Made by a program: the position numbers and the translations under genes. A stretch of 64,000 nucleotides of DNA from Cristatella mucedo (lineage: Eukaryota; Bryozoa; Phylactolaemata; Cristatellidae): NCBI GenBank assembly GCA_009760855.2, contig WPIO01000001.1, positions 1,926,001 through 1,990,000 on the forward strand. The letters run 5' to 3'. Under the pieces are notes generated by a model. That model ran no database searches and was not told where the DNA came from. It saw nothing but the letters and a program-made list of their open reading frames with translations. This document shows positions 33,886 through 47,675 of this stretch, one piece after another. Positions within the stretch are counted from its first letter, which is position 1. Each line of letters opens with the position of its first letter.

Positions 33886-33944
33886 TATTTATTCTCGAAG
33901 CTTCTAGCCATCGAAAGAGAGTTCCAACTTCCGATCTACTGTGG

Positions 33945-34740
33945 TTAGTACTGCAGAGATGTGCAGATATACTTACTTACCTTGGTAAGATTACAGAGAT
34001 TCAACATGAGATATGGTGGTAGGGCCGATTTTGATTGCTCGGTTTTCCAGTTTCTGAATCACACTTGGTTTGGCTATAACTATTAAGTTGGTTTTTTTTT
34101 GTCATCATTCAATTTAAGAAAGTTTGCTGCCATCCATGTGCGGATGTCATCAATACATGCAGCAAGGGCGGATGGAGAATTCGATGTGCTCGAAGGCTGT
34201 GAGGGATACAAGCAAAGGTATAGTTGAGTGTCATCTGCATAGAAGGGAAAGCCTAGATTGTGCTTGGCGATCACATCGGCAAGAGGGTGAGTATAAACTG
34301 TGAAAAGAAGCGGACCGAGCACAGACCCCTGAGGTACCCCAAACTGAAGTGGTTTCTTGGATGATCTTAGTCCGTTGACAACAACACTCTGGAGTCTCCC
34401 ACTGAGATAGGACCTGAACCATTGCAGTGCAGTGCCAGTGATGCCCAGAGGCGATGCAAGCCGCTCAAGAAGGACTTTGTGATCAATAGAATCAAATTCT
34501 GGTGAAAGATCAAGCAGAACAAGCAGAGAAACTTTACCCATGTCTGTATTTATGAGAAGTTCGTTATATACCCTAAGCAATGCCGACTCTGTGGAGCGAT
34601 TAGCTCTAAACACAGACTTGACCTTACTTGCTAGGTTTGAGGTGGTCTCAATATAAGAGTCGAGTTGGTCTGCCACAACTCGTTCTAGTGTGTTTGATAG
34701 GAACGGGAGAAAGGAGACTGGGTGGAAGCTGCTCAAGAAT
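33945..34740 (-). mobile_element. LINE reverse transcriptase fragment (L2/CR1-like)
   Basis: A 217-codon open frame (34083-34736) encodes the central RT. Motifs in order: FHPVSFLPFLSNTLERVVA at the start, FRANRSTESALLRVYN, VLLDLSPEFDSIDHKVLLER (motif A), FRSYLSGRLQSVVVNG, FGVPQGSVLGPLLF (motif B), GFPFYADDTQLYL (motif C, YADD intact), and FLKLNDDK. After a stop near 34083 the reading continues as decayed thumb sequence to about 33945. The endonuclease, the 5' part of RT and the 3' UTR are missing. It keeps the catalytic aspartates, and motif A has PEFD in place of the usual AAFD. Wording fits L2/CR1-group elements of animals. Confidence 0.92.
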
Positions 34741-35889
34741 TGCAGGCTTTTATTGTTCTGGTAATTGGTAGGTGGTACCTCGTCATTGCTTTTACTCCAG
34801 GTTGTCTAGCGTATCGTTACGATTGTGATTGTGGTTACCGTCGTAAGCCCTCTCATTCATCAGCTCTCGGTGCCGACCGACCACAGTCGAGGTGAATAGG
34901 CTGAGGCTGACAGCTGCCGAGCGACCTGCAACACCGATGCAACTGTTTTGGAGGTGTTTTGGGGTTTCCCAATTATTTGGCCGCGAGCAGAGGGTACCGG
35001 AAGCTCCGACCGATGTCTGAGCTTTGATGCATGATTCTCATGCCTTTAATTCCAGCTAGCAATTTACGCACGAGCTAGCTTGCATCCGTGAAAATCGCAG
35101 AAAACTTAATAACTGCTTCGAAAGGCGAGCCTGAGCTTTCGCTGACCTAATTGGTTAGCACACCAATTATATAGTATATGTTATAATTATGCATTATACC
35201 AATTATATAGTATATATGATAGTTATATAATTATAATTACATAGTATACCAATTATATAATAAGTCCCTTATCTTCCGTGAACAGTCATTGGCAGATTCT
35301 ATCTGAGGATGTCCCTTATGCATGTACTTTTACCAAAGGCAGGCGCAGCATGACTTCCCGGTCGGTCAAGCTCACCTTGACAGCTTTCCAATGCCACAGC
35401 TCAACAGGTCCTAACAAAAGCCGGAGTCCCGAGCCGAGACGTCACTTCGGGCATCAACAAAAGCAGACCACAAGCTACTGGAATGTCATGGCCACCCTTA
35501 AAAAAATTGTTTAGGTTCATAGCCTGTATGAGTTCTAGCATATCAAGGCTCGATTTCAACTATGAAAGTGCATTTTGCGGCTTCCATGCAGTCTTGTTCG
35601 CAGCGTTACCCTGACATGCTGGGCCATGCATGGCATGTGTAGGTGTGTGCGTGCTTGCCCACGCGTGTGCGTGCTGGAGTCTGCGTGCACGTGTGTGATG
35701 AAGGTCGTGCGACTTCTGGAAACCTCACCTTGCTCCTGCAGTTTTACGCGAGGCTACCTTTACTCTAATTTTTGCCCATCTGCAGGTAACTTCTTTATGC
35801 ATGCCCTGCCCAGCAGCCGGTAGCTTGCTTTGGCGTCCAGGCCCACAGCCTCACCCGACGATAGCAGCCGTATGACACTCTATATATAA

Positions 35890-35890
<1 letters not shown>
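34741..35890. other. no recognised gene; AT-rich patch at 35160-35270
   Basis: ACCAATTATATAGTATA occurs three times in the AT-rich patch. Otherwise mixed sequence with chance ORFs. Confidence 0.5.
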
Positions 35891-36140
<250 letters not shown>

Positions 36141-36740
36141 CGGCGCTCTCCATCTTTTCCCTACAATTTTCATCAGGGACAGTAGTAAGATCTCCTCAGC
36201 TGGAAGATATGCTCGCAGGACAACCACCTTAATTACCCACCGGTGCCTAGGTAGGTGTGACATCGAGTCGGCGCTTTCTTAGCAGGATTTTGTAGAAATT
36301 GGATGCATCCATGTGCTGATGCCTTGTGCGGAGACAAGAAGTGACCAGCTCACCTACCTTAGATGGGGGGAGGCAACCGGATCCGTGTCAACCTATCTTA
36401 ATAGCTTCTTCTATGATTGGAGTAATGACGTCAGGATATAGCTTTTAAATTTATTTCTGCAATTCTGACAAATCCCTAGTTTTTGATGCACCAGCTACCT
36501 TACAAAGATCTATCGATGGCTGTGTGTGTGTGTGCGTGCGTGTGCGTGCACGCGCGCGTACGCGCGTTCGTGTGGGGGTCGGTCAATTCTTGGGCAGTTC
36601 TCCTTTCATTCGTGAGGCTCTTTTTTCGAGGGCTACAGTTCCCACCGGCTCCCACCACGACCTCCCTGAGTTTCGGTCCGGATACGAGCCAGGCAGGATT
36701 CGTTCGGGTTACATGTACCGATGGCATGGCTTTGTTTACT

Positions 36741-37134
36741 GCTGCAGCCTTCGGAGACTGCAGCAGCTAGAGAGGGCAGCCGGGCAGATCGGTTGGTCAC
36801 CAGCAGTCATCTGCTCTGTTGGATCCCACGTGTGTGGCCTCTCAATGAGCCGATTGTTCTCTGTCTCTGCATTGGACTGGTCGTCGTCTGTGTACAGCAA
36901 AGAGGAAGAGATCAGCCTCGGTCCCGAGCTCTTCTGTGAGCACTGTTGATTCCAAAAACGATCTCTTGACAGCAGTCGCGCATGCGACTTCATTATTCTG
37001 AGCCGGTGATCTGCCGAATACTCTCCGAAAAGAGAGGCAACATGCACGGCTACGGAGTTGCCGATTTGAAGTTCGGTTGTTTCATGGTTGGCCAAGACCG
37101 ATAGGCCAGTCGCTGGGCAAAGAATCTGCAGCAT
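36741..37134 (-). CDS. possible exon on the minus strand, unknown protein
   Basis: After an acceptor-like TCACCGGCATGCTGCAG (minus strand, near 37130) a frame stays open for about 130 codons without low complexity: NHETTELQIGNSVAVHVASL, FGEYSADHRLRIMKSHARLL, RDRFWNQQCSQKSSG and a YTDDDQSNAETENNRLIERP stretch. No clear donor was found. A plus-strand block beginning after TCTGTGTACAG at 36898 is also open, so strand is uncertain. No family is recognised. Confidence 0.22.
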
Positions 37135-37580
37135 GCCGGTGATGAAGTGAGGACAGCTGCAGCTCCTGCTCTAAAGATGGCTTTGATCTGTTAGCATGGT
37201 GCAGCCCCCATCCCGAGGCCCTGCCGACGTGCAGCATGAGACCAGGCCTTGTTACCTGTGGCTCTTTACTGTGCCCATGCCTTGCCACCCAGCTAGGCTG
37301 TATATGAGGTCACACAGCCATTATTCCAAGGCATGCAGCAGCTTATAAAAGTAAGGAATGCCACAGCTGCTGGCCAAGCATGACAGATAGTGTGATGACC
37401 TTGATGTCACGACAATCTGATGCCTCTCAAGATCCTGGGGCAACCAGCTATGGTTTGGCCTGAAGGGCGTGTTAGGTGGCTTAGCTGCCTGACACACCCC
37501 TTCAACTTTACTGTGATTGGTCGCCTCTGGAGAAAGGTCAAAGTGGCCAGCCGTTCTTTAGCTTATTCCTGGCCATCTAG

Positions 37581-38750
<1,170 letters not shown>

Positions 38751-38755
38751 AGACG

Positions 38756-38930
<175 letters not shown>

Positions 38931-39217
38931 GAAGAAGAAAGGGCGCAGATGTGAAAGCAGCTGTGGGCGCAAGGCTCGCCCAGCCCCTAGGCCTTTAAGC
39001 GAGCCATCCACTTCCAGCCTTGGCACCCAGAGAGATGGGTGGTGCTTCAACTGCTCAGATGCCGCCCCCTAGAAGCCAGCCTGCCAGCCAGCCTGCCTGC
39101 CTGCCTGGGTGATGACAGTGGGAGTGTGTGTGTGCAGCAGCCAGTGGCTGATCGTGGCAGCTGGGCGATCGGCAGGCACCATCGCCCTCCTTCTGCCAAA
39201 GCTGTCTGTATTGTCGT

Positions 39218-39345
39218 GCTGCAGCAGCTGCTGCTACTATAGCTACTGCTGCTGCTACTGTAGTTACTGCTGCTGCTAGGATAGTTACTGCTGCTGCTGC
39301 TATTCTGCTACTACTGCTGCTACTGACGCTGCTGCACTACCTCCA
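39218..39345. repeat. imperfect (GCT)n/(ACT) trinucleotide repeat
   Basis: TACTGCTGCTGCTA units separated by TATAG, TGTAG or GGATAG. Degenerate (GCT)n continues weakly to 39390. Confidence 0.75.
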
Positions 39346-39399
39346 CTGCAGCTGCTACCGGTACAACTTTTGTTGCTGCTACTGCTGCTACTGGTGCTG

Positions 39400-40325
39400 G
39401 CTTCACGTGGCTTCACGCCTGCATTACTCGCCTGAGTCATAGTATTTCCCGGAGGGTCTGCAAGCAGCAATCATGTCAATGAACGCCCGAGCAATGTTGC
39501 CGGAGGTGGCAGCTGTGAGCTGGCCATGGCAGGGCTGCACGGCAGGCTAGGTATGCTGGGGCTGGTGGCAGGCAGCTATTCCCAGCCCTGCTGCTGCTCG
39601 GAGGCTACTCAGAGGCCGTCTCCTCCCAGGTGTAAGGGTCCATAGAGATTTAGAGTGACTGACCTACTGAAGCAAATTAAGCACGGGTGGGTGGGTGCAT
39701 TTCGGTGCTCAAGCCTCTGCCTCAGCCCGCTCTGCCCAGGGCGGCTGCAGCTTCGGCCGTGGCACCCAGTACTGCATCGGCTGCGCCCGGTGCCGCGCTG
39801 CGTCAGCGATCTCGGCTGCTGTTCACTCGGCCGCTGCTAGTGGCTACCGGCAGCAGCTGCTGCGACGTGACAGCAGCTGCTGCGAGCGCAGGTGCAGAGC
39901 AGCCGGCCGCAGCTTAAGCTCGCTCGAGCAGACGCTGCCTCACCGGAGGGGAGGGGCTGAAGCAGCGTGCAGACTTGAATGTAGTGGAACCGGCGCTTAG
40001 CTTCTTCACGGCCGCAGCCTAACGGCCGGCGCGGCACAGCTGCTGCGTGAGTCTGCAGCCACTGTGGTGCCGCCTAGCGGCCGGGCGGTGCCACCCAGCG
40101 GGGCAGCAGAGCGATTGCTAGAGGCACAGAGAAGGCTGGGCAAGTCGGACACGCGCTTGATGGGCGGGCCCTCGGGCAATCGCCGCAGCCACTGGCAGCA
40201 AAGGCTTGGGCAGCGGATATCTACCAGTGCCTCGTCTGTGTCGGCTGCCTAAGCTGCAGAAAGCTGTGGGCCGTCGTGTTCCTCCACGCTGCCACCGACC
40301 GACCAGCTGTCGGCAGCATCCCCAG
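39400..40325. other. GC-rich, no firm feature
   Basis: High GC, many CpG, overlapping ORFs on both strands. It could hold a CpG island or unspliced coding sequence, but I see no recognisable motif. Confidence 0.35.
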
Positions 40326-40436
40326 GCCAACCGGCTAACTCGGAGAATGCTGGACAGGATGCAAGGAAAGTACAGCCTCACCAGCGAGGCCGAGGCTGCC
40401 AACTGCCGGATGCTGGCAGCCACGAGGCTGGGGAAG
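40326..40436 (+). CDS. probable internal exon, unknown protein
   Basis: A 111-nt block, phase 0 at both ends, lies between an acceptor (CGGCAGCATCCCCAG) and a donor (GGGGAAG/GTACCA). It encodes 37 residues: ANRLTRRMLDRMQGKYS, LTSEAEAANCRMLAAT and RLGK. The composition is amphipathic-helix-like (regular Arg/Leu/Met spacing) and may be part of a coiled region. The frame stays open on both sides in GC-rich sequence, so the splice sites are the main evidence. No family is recognised. Confidence 0.4.
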
Positions 40437-41194
40437 GTACCAAACAGCAAACTGCCCAGTGGCAGCTCGCATCCCCCTGCTGCTGCTGCCAGTGCCCACT
40501 TACTGCCAGTGCCGGCGCCTTCAGCGCAGCATTCCTGGGACTGCGGCGGTAGAGCTGCGCTGCCACATTGCGCTCGCGCTGCAGCAGCACTGCAGCATGA
40601 GCGCAGTCCAGGATCTACTGCCCATGGCACGATTGGCTCTCCTGTCTGACACGAGGGTCCAGTTCTCCAGAGAAGCCGAGTGTGTCTGTTTTTCCCCTTG
40701 GGCGGGTGCTCCTGTTAGCTCTTGGCGTGATTCTCGACTCTCGAATCTCTCTCACTCTCTCTCAATCTCTCTCAATCTCTCTCTCCCCCGCTGGCGCACA
40801 TTGCAGTGTCCCCATGGGGTGGGGCCGTGCGCATGCACTTTGCGGCCCGAATGAGTCTGTCTGTGTGATAGCCTTCTTGGTGTCTGCAACAGAGTGCTAT
40901 TCGTGTTTGTCCAGTTCCCCCAGCGCTAGGTATGGCTGTGCATGCATGCAAGCATGCTGTTTGCAATCTGACCATTCTGCTAGCACTTGAAAAGGATTGG
41001 GATTGGTAACCGACCTGCAAGGCTTCTAGTTGAGGCTCCAAATCAAACTGGTGCTAAGGCTGTTTTGCACGAGTAGTTGCAGGCTGAACTTGTCTGAACT
41101 TGTGGTCCTTGGAGAGTTTAGGAAATGTTATTGGCCAGCTGTACACTGGCTTGGCTGGTCCCAGCTGGATCTGCTACATCCTGTCGTGCTACAG

Positions 41195-41260
41195 CTGCCA
41201 GCAGCAGCAGCAGCAGAAGCGGAAGTGGCAAGAGCAGCAGCTGAAGCAGCCGGCGCAGTA
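41195..41260. repeat. imperfect (GCA)n
   Basis: CAGCAGCAGCAGCAGAAGC, then GCAGCAGCTGAAGCAGC. Alanine or glutamine ORFs here are by-products. Confidence 0.65.
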
Positions 41261-41687
41261 GCTAGACGTTTGTCTGTTGTTCTGCAGAGGGGCCGCGGCA
41301 CAGTGCTGGTCAACGGCGGTGGGGCAATTTTGTCGCCAGTACTGCTGTGCTAATGGAGGCAGTGGCATGTGATAAGACCAGCGATCGCTTTAACTCTATA
41401 TTGGGATTTGACAGCGATTATACGCTAGCCAACAGCGATAGAGTTCAACTCCACCCACCGACAAACCGTGTCGGTGTTCTTTTTCTTCAGCAGAGATAGG
41501 GATGCAGTTGTAGCAGCCGGCGATGCATTGCCCGTTCGAGAGCGTGGACATGTCTGTTCACTCGGTGTCAAAGCTAGTGCCCTCGCTCGATTCGCTCACC
41601 CCGCCACTACTGCTGTGTCGTGCGCGTGCTCATTACGCTCGCATCGCCTTTGCTCCTCCGTCTAGTAGCACCACGGCCATGACCAAC

Positions 41688-41756
41688 TGCTGCTGCTGCT
41701 GCTAGGCGGCTGCTAGGTCGCCGCTGCTGCTGTTGCTGCTGCTGTTGCTGCTTGGG
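41688..41756. repeat. imperfect (CTG)n/(TTG)
   Basis: TGCTGCTGCTGCTGCTAGG, then GCTGCTGCTGTTGCTGCTG. Gives polyglutamine on the minus strand. Confidence 0.75.
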
Positions 41757-42649
41757 GGTTGGCGAGGCAGCACGGCGAAACACGAGTGCCCGACGACTGC
41801 TCGCACAGCGAGGGTTGAGCTCGAGAAGGGAACTCATCGGCTGCGCGTTTTCGCGCTCTCCTTGTCACCGGCCATCGGCACACGAATGCAGAAAGTGCGC
41901 GCTCACGCTGCACTAGATAGATAGTGCACTGATAGAGAGTGCAGCGTAGATGCCGGGCTAGTGGCGAGCGGCGCTCAGCCACTTGATAGAAGTGCTGAAG
42001 CAGCAGCAGCAGCAGCAGCTGCTGTCTTTCAAGAGTGACTGCGGGCAAATGCATGCTCAGTTAATGTTTTTTTTGTAGTCAGTTAAAAAGGACACCTTCT
42101 CGGTGAGGTTCGAAGTCACCAAGGAGACCGAAAACATACTGCTACCTGCATCGAAGGGGATATCGCTTGGGTAAGAGAGATGCTACGTGGTTCGGCTCTA
42201 GCTCCCTGTCGCGCAGGGTTTTGCATGCCCTCGACTCGTGGCAGAATTGTATCGTGATAGCCAATCAGCATTGGCAGCCAACGCGAGGACTTCCGTAGGC
42301 CATGCTCTGGTCTCTGAGAGAGCTGAGTGGAGGGCAAACGATGCTGCATTTGCAAGTGCTCGTGCTCGTGTCCCTTTTTTTAATTGGCGTGTGCATTATT
42401 GCACCGTCTACACTGGCCGGCGTGGGGGGGGGGCACTTCTGTGGTGCTGCAAGTAAAAAAAAGGCCGCAAGAGATCGTTGGTAGTGTCGTCAGTCAGTCC
42501 TAGGAGCATGTCTAGGTGATGCAAACTCTGGGCCTGGAGATATGACCAATGTACTGCTTTCCCTCAGAGGAGCCTGAGGGAAAGGTGGGAGGCTTAGTGG
42601 CCGCTTAGTAGGAAGCAGCTCGGCTTCTGGTCTCGCACCGTCGCCTCGA

Positions 42650-42775
42650 GCCAAGGTCAAGAGTTGAACGTATTTGATGACCGAGGTCGTGGGCTCGAGC
42701 CCAGTGGCTGGCGCGTGTTAAGGGCCTGAATAGAGCTCGAGTCCTCTGAGGGCGCTATACAAATCGATTATATAT
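42650..42775 (+). mobile_element. SINE family B
   Basis: AAGAGTTGAACGTATTTGAT, GACCGAGGTCGTGGGCTCGA (box B with GCCCAGTGGC), GGGCCTGAATAGAGCTCGAG, TCCTCTGAGGGCGCTATACA and AATCGATTATATA. Box A is weak. Confidence 0.72.
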
Positions 42776-44820
42776 TTACAATGTGACCCGATGAGCCTGC
42801 AGCCGAGCCGTAAGCTCAAGACTGCTTTAATGCTGACCGGCTCAAGACGCGGATCTTGTCGGCGGCACTATACCGCAATCTTGCCGCCAGGCCTGGCTGC
42901 GGATTCCGTGATTCGTCAATTAATTTATTCCTATCAAGTAGGAGCACCAGTGGCAGAGTTGCCGTCTGCTCGCCTCTTCCTGCAGCCGATCGACTGCCAC
43001 GTTTGGTCATCTTTTTACTTCGTAGTTAGCGCATGGCTTTAGTGACGGCGGCATGCGCTTAGCATTGTAAGCTCGTATTGCCCAAAACACAGGCAGAGGT
43101 GCTTGGTCGCCAGCGGTCAACATGTTGTCGCCAAAAGTGAGGCCAATGATTCTCGCTACCATCGCTTGGACATAGGTAAGACATTTGTATAGCTGCACCC
43201 TCGGAGCAGCAAACGCACGTGTGCAGGAGCAGAAAGTTTCAGGCTCTTTCAGGCTCTTTTTTTATAATCGGCAAGTCAGTGGGTGTCGTTATGTCAGTAG
43301 AGAGTGTGCTCTAGGCTTTGGGAGAAATCGAATTAAAAGCACTCAAAGCCGTCTCCAGAGGACTTGCAGTGGGGCAGCGGCAAAACGACTGGAATCAGAA
43401 GAGCACTACTTATTACGATGCCGATGTTTTTGCCTGATTGGGATGCAGCAGTTGTGATAGGCTGGAGCTAGAGAATCGAGGGACATAAAAGTGAGCGACA
43501 GAACCTTGAAGTCGATTTGCTCCTTGATTGGGAGGCCAATGCAGGTCGATGAGAAGTGGTGTGATATGGCAACTGTGTCGTTCACGACAGACAAGCCTGC
43601 ATGCTCAGTTATGCACCAACTGTAAAGGATTAGCTTGGATTTAGGTTGCCACAGCTAGTTAATCATGGTACAGAATAAACAGTGTTACCTCCTCCGACTT
43701 TGCCACTGATTAATTGTGGTCGAAAGTGTCCACAAGCAATCAGGCTCGTGTACATTTCACGAGCACCTTGCCCGATTCACCGAGATAAAGTTGTTCTTCA
43801 TAGCTGATCAGCTGCACGGGCATCACATATGCTAGCTAGTGTGGGCATGGGCGAACAAACCAGCGCCCGTCCGCATTTCATGCTACGCCAGCCAGCCGTA
43901 GCAGCCTTTTGCCAATCATCTTCACTTCGGGCTGCTAGCTGTGCAATTTTCGAAGTAGAGACAAATTTTCGAAGTAGAGACAGGTCGAGTTGTGCCGGCT
44001 GCAAGCCTGCAAGCGCCTCTGTGCTGTGCACTGTGCGTTACTACGTATCCATGTCACATGTGGAGCCGACTGCTGACCCGGAGAATGCATGCAAGCTCAG
44101 CTGGCGCTGCCGGCGACTCCGCCGTATACAATTTGCACGCCACCGACCAAGCGTTGTTACCACCGTTGCGTTTCTCTGTTTCTAAGGCGCTTGCTCTTCA
44201 CTATCAATCCCGATCGTGGGCTCGTCTTGCAGAGGGCAATTCTTCATCGACGGCTGCAAGTATGGCAATAGCCTCAATGGCCCCGTCTGCTACGTAAACG
44301 AGGCTTAAGAATCGCCGATTTTTAATTTCAATTGTTTACCTCATCTCTTAGTTGAGCATACAAGCACGAGACTTACTTTGGCCCAAAGAGCACATCGACT
44401 TGCAGTCGTTGTAGGCGTCTTGCTTAAGCTGCTTTTATTTTATTGATTTATTATTTATCTTTCCTCCTTGCTGACGCCGGCTTTCTTCCTAGTTAGTTCG
44501 TTGACACTCCGATTCAGGAAACACTGATGGCCGACTTTGTTCCGCCCACAGTCCCCTGCTCTAATTCGGGAGGCTGGTATGACCGAGGGTTTCCCCGGGA
44601 AGCCGCCTAGCCAAAACCTGCAGAAGTTGAGTGCACCGCTGCATTCATCATCACTGTAGGCGAGTAGGCGAAGAGAATAGAAAGAAAAGGATAGGAGAGG
44701 CAAGATAGAGAGCGAGGTTTTTCGGGCAAAAAGGCAAAAGCATCCATGATGTTCAGGGACCGAGCTCTGAACGCCAGAATTTAACTTGAGACTGAACGTC
44801 GGCTATTGTTATTCTGGCCG
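42776..44820. other. no recognised feature
   Basis: Mixed sequence. ORFs up to 118 codons on both strands lack splice or motif support. A 35-base piece at 43172-43206 resembles the LINE A tail on the minus strand. The 9-base word TTTTCGAAG sits in a 20-bp duplication near 43950-43980. Confidence 0.4.
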
Positions 44821-44822
44821 TG

Positions 44823-44875
44823 GGGGGTGTGTGTGTGTGTGTGTGTGCGCACGTGTGTGTGCACACGTGTGACTG
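44823..44875. repeat. (GT)n microsatellite
   Basis: About 12 GT units, then GCGCACGTGTGTGTGCACAC, a palindromic alternating stretch. Confidence 0.85.
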
Positions 44876-45410
44876 AGGCCCGGGGTTTTAATTGGTGGAA
44901 TTAATTAGAACCAGCTTCTCCTTCAAGACAGCTGGCTCATCTGGCTTCCCCTGCGATGCCGGTGACGCGAGGGGACGAAGTTGCCCCAAACCAAATCGGC
45001 GAGAATCGGCATCGACTACGGAGAAAAGTCGACAGTGTAAATGCAGCTGTATTTCGGCGCCTGTTGCTGCCGCTAGTGCTGCTGCTGCTCGCTCGTGCCT
45101 GAGCGGATGTTTACATCTGCAAGCCAAGCGGAAAAGCTGGTCGGTTTTGTGTTGCACTGGTGACTGTTGAAGCACTACCTCGGGCCTCCAGCGGGGGCAA
45201 TGGATTCCCTGAAAGATGAGAGTCCGTCTGTGCCACCCCTTCATACTCAGGTTCAATCGTACGACCCTGGAAAGGGCCAGGTACAGCAGGCCGCTAGAAA
45301 TCCCAGTTTCTGCCAGCCCAGCCTCTGAGTGCTGCAGTTGTTGCATCGACGTCTCTAGAGAGTTCTAGAGAGATCTATAGAGTTCCTCGTCTCGACTCAA
45401 GGGCTCAAGG

Positions 45411-45453
45411 CGCTGCTGTATCGCCAATGCGGCGATGTGGCGATACAGCAGCG
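45411..45453. repeat. perfect inverted repeat
   Basis: CGCTGCTGTATCGCCA at 45411 pairs exactly with TGGCGATACAGCAGCG ending at 45453. The loop is ATGCGGCGATG. Confidence 0.88.
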
Positions 45454-45679
45454 AGCCGACCCCCACGGCATGGTGAGCAAAAGCTAGGGAGCATGTTGCT
45501 TCACGGGCAAATCGACGGTGCTTACACCTCGAGGCGTCAGCCCGCAAGAAGGGGCCGAGCAGAAGTCGCCACGCGAAGAGGTCGCCACGCCTGCGACGAG
45601 CGTGTGACAAGCAGAGTGGCCACCCCCTGCCGACGGGTCCTCGCCACTGCGACCACCCTGCATCCATCGACTGCCCAAG

Positions 45680-45808
45680 TGAGGCTCGTCCACTTGTCAC
45701 GTGGCTGCGAAGTCTGGCGGTCAGTGCAAAGCATCTGGGGTGGCAAGCAATCACGCTCGGCCTTGGATGCTGCTGCTGGGCACGTGACAACGGTGGCTGT
45801 GCCTTGCG
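45680..45808 (+). CDS. weak exon candidate upstream of the 46.4-kb exon
   Basis: Between an AG (TCGACTGCCCAAG) and a donor (CTTGCG/GTAGGT) the plus frame reads RLVHLSRGCEVWRSVQSIWG and SALDAAAGHVTTVAVPC. Using instead the next donor (GGTAG/GTAGCA, end 45812) the exon would end with two codon bases, which is the phase needed by the exon starting at 46424. Open frames also exist on the minus strand in this GC-rich area. Confidence 0.22.
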
Positions 45809-46423
45809 GTAGGTAGCAGACCTCCGTCCGATGCCAATGTCAAAGGTCGAAGGTCACTGCACGGCCGAAGTTGTTTAGCGCCGAGGCCACTGCATGCTTG
45901 CACCTGCTCATCTCACGGAGGCCAGCGGCCTCGATCAAGTTGAGCAGGGATCGTTGCCCAGCAAGTCAGGCAGCACCGGATATGACGGATGGAGGATTAG
46001 CAAGCCGGCGGAGGACTCATCCTTGCCAAATCAGGCGCTCAGCAGGAAGTCGTCGGGAATCGCCAATGTCGCATAGACAAGGGGGTGTGCTTCTATATAT
46101 AGCCCGATTTTTTTGTGACACACAAGCGCCTGCCTGCATTCTGCAGTCGCTCGCGTGCATTGCGACCGATTCAAGAAAAAGGAAGCAGCTTTCGTCCGGG
46201 CAAGTCCGAACGGGCAGCTCCGAAAAGCCGGCGCCTGCCGCTAATGCCTGCGTTTCCCGGCAGAAATGCAGCGGCTGTGCTGCTCGAGGAGATTTGAACC
46301 CGGGGTTGGCATTCTGGCTGACGTGCTGACTGGCTGGTCGGTCCGACTGTGACACCGGCCAGTCCGCCGCTGCCCCGCTCGCTGGCCGCGGCGGCGGCAG
46401 CTCGGCACTTCTTTTTCTTCCAG

Positions 46424-46560
46424 CGACGCTTTGGATGCACTGCTGAGGCATCGTCGTCTGTCGACCGGTGACGTCAGCGCCTACCTCGACTTCAGCTGCA
46501 CGGCGCTGTCGCTCGTCTCGGACACGTTTCACCTGGGAGGCGCTTCGCTGCGAATCACGG
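46424..46560 (+). CDS. internal exon of an unknown multi-exon gene (exon i)
   Basis: A textbook acceptor (CACTTCTTTTTCTTCCAG) and a donor (ATCACGG/GTAAAT) bound 137 nt. It starts with one codon-completing base and ends with one base of the next codon. It encodes 45 complete codons: DALDALLRHRRLSTGDVS, AYLDFSCTALSLVSDTFH and LGGASLRIT. Third positions are strongly G/C (GAC GTC AGC GCC TAC CTC GAC TTC AGC TGC ACG). The leftover G joins with CC at the next exon to give Ala in frame. The pattern of short hydrophobic strands could be a beta-rich domain. No family is recognised. It is separated from the next exon by a 3284-bp intron that contains a LINE A tail and CT-rich simple sequence. Confidence 0.55.
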
Positions 46561-47307
46561 GTAAATAACAGGCAAGCAGCTCACGTGCTCGGTGCTCGCG
46601 CTTGGTGCTATCGCTATAGGAGCCGCAGCTGCTGCTGCTGCTGCAGAGGCGTGCAGAGTCGCAAGGGTGCGGCCGAGTGCCCACGTGTGCGCGCATGCGC
46701 AGCTGCTGGCTGGCTGAGTGAAAAGCACCGACAAGGCAAGCGAGAGTGAAACGGAGGGAAATAGAAGCGCAGGTTCGTTCTGCTGATGCTGCTGCCTCAG
46801 TCGTGCAGCAGCAGCAGAGACTTCGCCGGTATGGACTCTCTCCATCCACCGCTCGCAGTGGACAAGAATGAAATGCCGGCTGCATGAATCGAACCCACGG
46901 CCGGGCTGGGCTGCTGTGAGAGTTGCAAGAACCTTACGGCGGCGTTTGTCAGCCTTGGCCTGGCCACCATGGCTCCGACATCCGGCATCGGCAGGCCTGT
47001 TGTTGGTGCTCCTGCTTCGGACCTGGCCTCGGGCAGATCGCCTAGCAATGACGACGGCAAGGGCACCTGCACTCAGAGACCGAGCCAGGGTTGGTCTCAC
47101 TCAGCTGGGGGAGTGAGTGACTGACCAGCCACATATCTATGTAGGGAGCAAGACCAGCAAGATGCTCGTGTAGGGGTTAGTGACCCGAGAGTAATGAAAA
47201 GTTACAGCACAAAATCAGGGTGTTTATTCGACACGTACAACTCGGCGTTTGCTCATTAAGTGGAATTAGCACGTAATTTCGTCTCTGGCTGGTGAGGGAT
47301 GGGGTCG

Positions 47308-47675
47308 TAATAATAATAACAATAATAATAATAATAATAATAATTCACTTGATAAAGCGCCCTCAGAGAACTTAATCTCTCTCTATGCGCTTTACATTTG
47401 CTGCAAAGTGAAATGCAATTGAATAGTAAGTAAAATCATGCTTGAAAAACAAACGAAATGAATAATATGGTTAGGGGTGACATGCACAGGGTCAGCATGC
47501 AAATGTGGTTAGTGGCAGCATGCACAGTGTCAGCACGCATAAGCACATCAAGGACGAATCACAGGGACCCACTAAATGCTGTCCTAAATAGGTGTGTTTT
47601 TAGGTTCCTTTTAAATGTGGTCAGGTCAGGGGATGTTCCGACACAGGTCGGGAGGGAGTTCCAGGCTTTGGGAGG
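47308..47675 (-). mobile_element. LINE family A, RT C-terminus and 3' end, inside an intron
   Basis: Minus strand: [36 protein letters not shown] and a stop, then the family 3' UTR, hairpin AAAGCGCATAGAGAGAGATT / TTCTCTGAGGGCGCTTT and (ATT)n. The readable coding end and perfect hairpin suggest a younger copy. Confidence 0.85.
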
